A stretch of DNA of 5,294 nucleotides from a bacterium. Its GTDB lineage: Bacteria > Patescibacteriota > Minisyncoccia > Phycocordibacterales > UBA9973. Made by a program: the position numbers and the translations under genes. The notes under the pieces were generated by a model. The model had not been told where the DNA came from and did not search any database. It worked only from the letters and a program-made list of their open reading frames with translations. The DNA lies in assembly GCA_021813175.1 (NCBI GenBank), contig JAKALJ010000012.1, positions 1 to 5,294 of the forward strand, read 5' to 3'. Of the stretch, positions 4,219 through 5,294 are shown piece after piece (the stretch's first letter is position 1; each line of letters begins with the position of its first letter).

Positions 4219-5294
4219 ATGAAAGATAAAATATTCTATATAATTATTTTTGGATTCCTGTTAGGAGCGCTGGCGCGCTCCTTTCTTTTTGTTCCTGCCT
4301 CTGTGCCGGAGCCGCCGGCCGGCAGAGTAAAGGAAGGATATGAAGGAATAGTAACAGAGGAGCCGGAGGTGCGGGAGAAGAATCAGAAACTGACCGTAGA
4401 GACGAAAGAAAAATGGAAAATTCTGATCACTGCCAGTTTGGAAAAATATTTTCGGTATGGAGACGAGGTGCGATTTTTTGGTTTGCCGAAATTGCCGGAG
4501 AATTTTGTCACCGATCAGGGCAAAACTTTTGATTATGTGAATTATCTCCGTAAGGACGGAATTCTTTACGTGATGAACTATCCGAAGATTGAAATCATCG
4601 CGCGGGGGAAGGGAAATTTTTTAAAGTCCGCGCTTTTTTCCGCCAAGGAAAAATTCTTAGAGGTGATTGGCGCAAATATTCCTAGCCCTGAGTCGCTCCT
4701 TATGGGCGGGCTGATTCTCGGAGAACGTTCCGCTTTTAGCGCGGATATGAGGAAAGAATTCGTAAACACCGGCACGATTCACATGGTGGCTCTTTCGGGC
4801 TACAACGTGACCATCGTAGCCGATTGGATTATGCGGTTACTGTCTTTTTTGCCAAAGTTTGCCGGTTTTAGCGCGGGCATCTTTGGTATTATTCTTTTTG
4901 TAATTATGTCCGGCGGGCAGTCTACCGCCGTGCGGGCCGGTATCATGGCAGTGCTTTCGCTTCTAGCCCGGGCTTTTGGCCGGCCCTACCAAGCGGGAAG
5001 AGGGCTCGCTCTGGCGGCCCTCGGTATGACGCTCTGGAATCCGTTGATAGTTGCCTATGATGTTTCTTTCCAGCTTTCCTTCATTGCCACGGCGGCCGTG
5101 ATTTTTGTCACTCCAAGAATTGAAAAATATTTTTACTGGATAAAATTCAAATGGCTCCGGGAAATCGCCGCCACCACTACCGCGGCCTACCTTGGCGTAT
5201 CTCCTTACATCTTTTTCCAGATGGGTAATTTTTCCCCGGTGGCCCTGCCGGCCAATATGCTTGTTTTGCCGGTCATTCCGCTTACCATGCTTTT
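4219..5294 (+). CDS. comEC: ComEC/Rec2 family DNA uptake channel (N-terminal part, cut by window end)
   Basis: The frame stays open from the ATG at 4219 to the window edge, giving 358 residues with the C-terminus missing. ComEC is the inner-membrane channel that carries single-stranded DNA into the cell in natural transformation. Residues 4-26 form a membrane segment. About 35-128 is the DUF4131-like OB-type domain with the characteristic FDYVNYLRKDGI (104-115). The Competence domain follows: LLMGGLILGERSAFS (160-174), TGTIHMVALSGYNVTIV (184-200, equivalent to TGTSHLLAISGLHVSIV of classical ComEC) and SGGQSTAVRAGIMA (231-244). FGRPYQAGRGLALAAL and NPLIVAYDVSFQLSF (274-288) come next, then several hydrophobic helices. 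Whether a C-terminal metallo-beta-lactamase-like domain exists cannot be seen. Only 4 bases separate it from rnhA and the Shine-Dalgarno is weak at best, so translational coupling is likely. Confidence 0.95.
   Translation, partial: MKDKIFYIIIFGFLLGALARSFLFVPASVPEPPAGRVKEGYEGIVTEEPEVREKNQKLTVETKEKWKILITASLEKYFRYGDEVRFFGLPKLPENFVTDQGKTFDYVNYLRKDGILYVMNYPKIEIIARGKGNFLKSALFSAKEKFLEVIGANIPSPESLLMGGLILGERSAFSADMRKEFVNTGTIHMVALSGYNVTIVADWIMRLLSFLPKFAGFSAGIFGIILFVIMSGGQSTAVRAGIMAVLSLLARAFGRPYQAGRGLALAALGMTLWNPLIVAYDVSFQLSFIATAAVIFVTPRIEKYFYWIKFKWLREIAATTTAAYLGVSPYIFFQMGNFSPVALPANMLVLPVIPLTML
4263..4290 (+). other. Terminator-like hairpin inside the start of comEC
   Basis: AGGAGCGC (4263-4270) pairs perfectly with GCGCTCCT (4275-4282) around a TGGC loop, and the T-rich stretch TTTCTTTTTG follows (4282-4291). 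It has the form of a short intrinsic terminator but lies in codons 15-24 of comEC (LLGALARSFLF). It could reduce read-through when comEC is not being translated, or be a coincidence of GC-rich Ala/Arg codons followed by Phe/Leu codons of a membrane helix. Confidence 0.4.

Noticed and set aside
4239..4244. TATAAT in codons 7-9 of comEC as an internal promoter
   Set aside because: It arises from Tyr/Ile codons of the membrane helix, has no -35 partner, and would produce a message lacking the comEC start.

Overview
The window looks like part of a chromosome of a Candidate Phyla Radiation (Patescibacteria, probably Parcubacteria-like) bacterium. This is an inference from protein style: a compact RecJ, a ComEC with the signature TIHMVALSGYNVTIV instead of the usual SHLLAISGLHV, short intergenic gaps, and almost no recognisable Shine-Dalgarno sequences. 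TGA appears to act as a normal stop at the ends of rnhA and the AbiEi-like gene, so nothing suggests the UGA=Gly code of SR1/Gracilibacteria.

Left part, minus strand (1705 down to 75). Three tightly packed genes run leftward: a winged-helix AbiEi-like antitoxin/regulator (1705-1115), an AbiEii-like nucleotidyltransferase (1110-493, 4-base gap) and a HIT-family nucleotide hydrolase (485-75, 7-base gap). The first two form a compact type IV (AbiE-like) toxin-antitoxin candidate. The HIT gene may be a housekeeping passenger, because it has its own extended -10 box over the stop of the toxin gene. An 18-bp perfect hairpin (20-59) lies after the HIT gene.

Divergent control region (1706-1868). It holds a near-consensus minus-strand promoter (TTGACA, 16-base spacer, TATAAT). 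The -10 is covered by a dyad TTTCGA-N6-TCGAAA, with a third TTTCGA site 31 bp away, which suggests AbiEi autoregulation. The recJ promoter at the right end has an extended -10 exactly 6 bases before the ATG.

Right part, plus strand (1869 to the window end). recJ (single-strand 5'-3' exonuclease) is followed by an intrinsic terminator, then rnhA (ribonuclease HI) and comEC (DNA uptake channel, cut by the window end). rnhA and comEC are 4 bases apart and probably co-transcribed. The three products act in DNA uptake, nucleic-acid turnover and repair.

The most notable signal is a palindromic repeat family. The 11-bp arms GGAAGCCTTGC/GCAAGGCTTCC occur in the hairpin after the HIT gene and again inside recJ, where a 20-bp perfect palindrome plus a degenerate tandem partial copy adds about 24 residues in frame. 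This resembles, in principle, the in-gene palindromic elements known from Rickettsia. The second notable signal is that -10 boxes sit at the exact distance expected for leaderless mRNAs in front of the HIT gene and recJ, and approximately so for rnhA.
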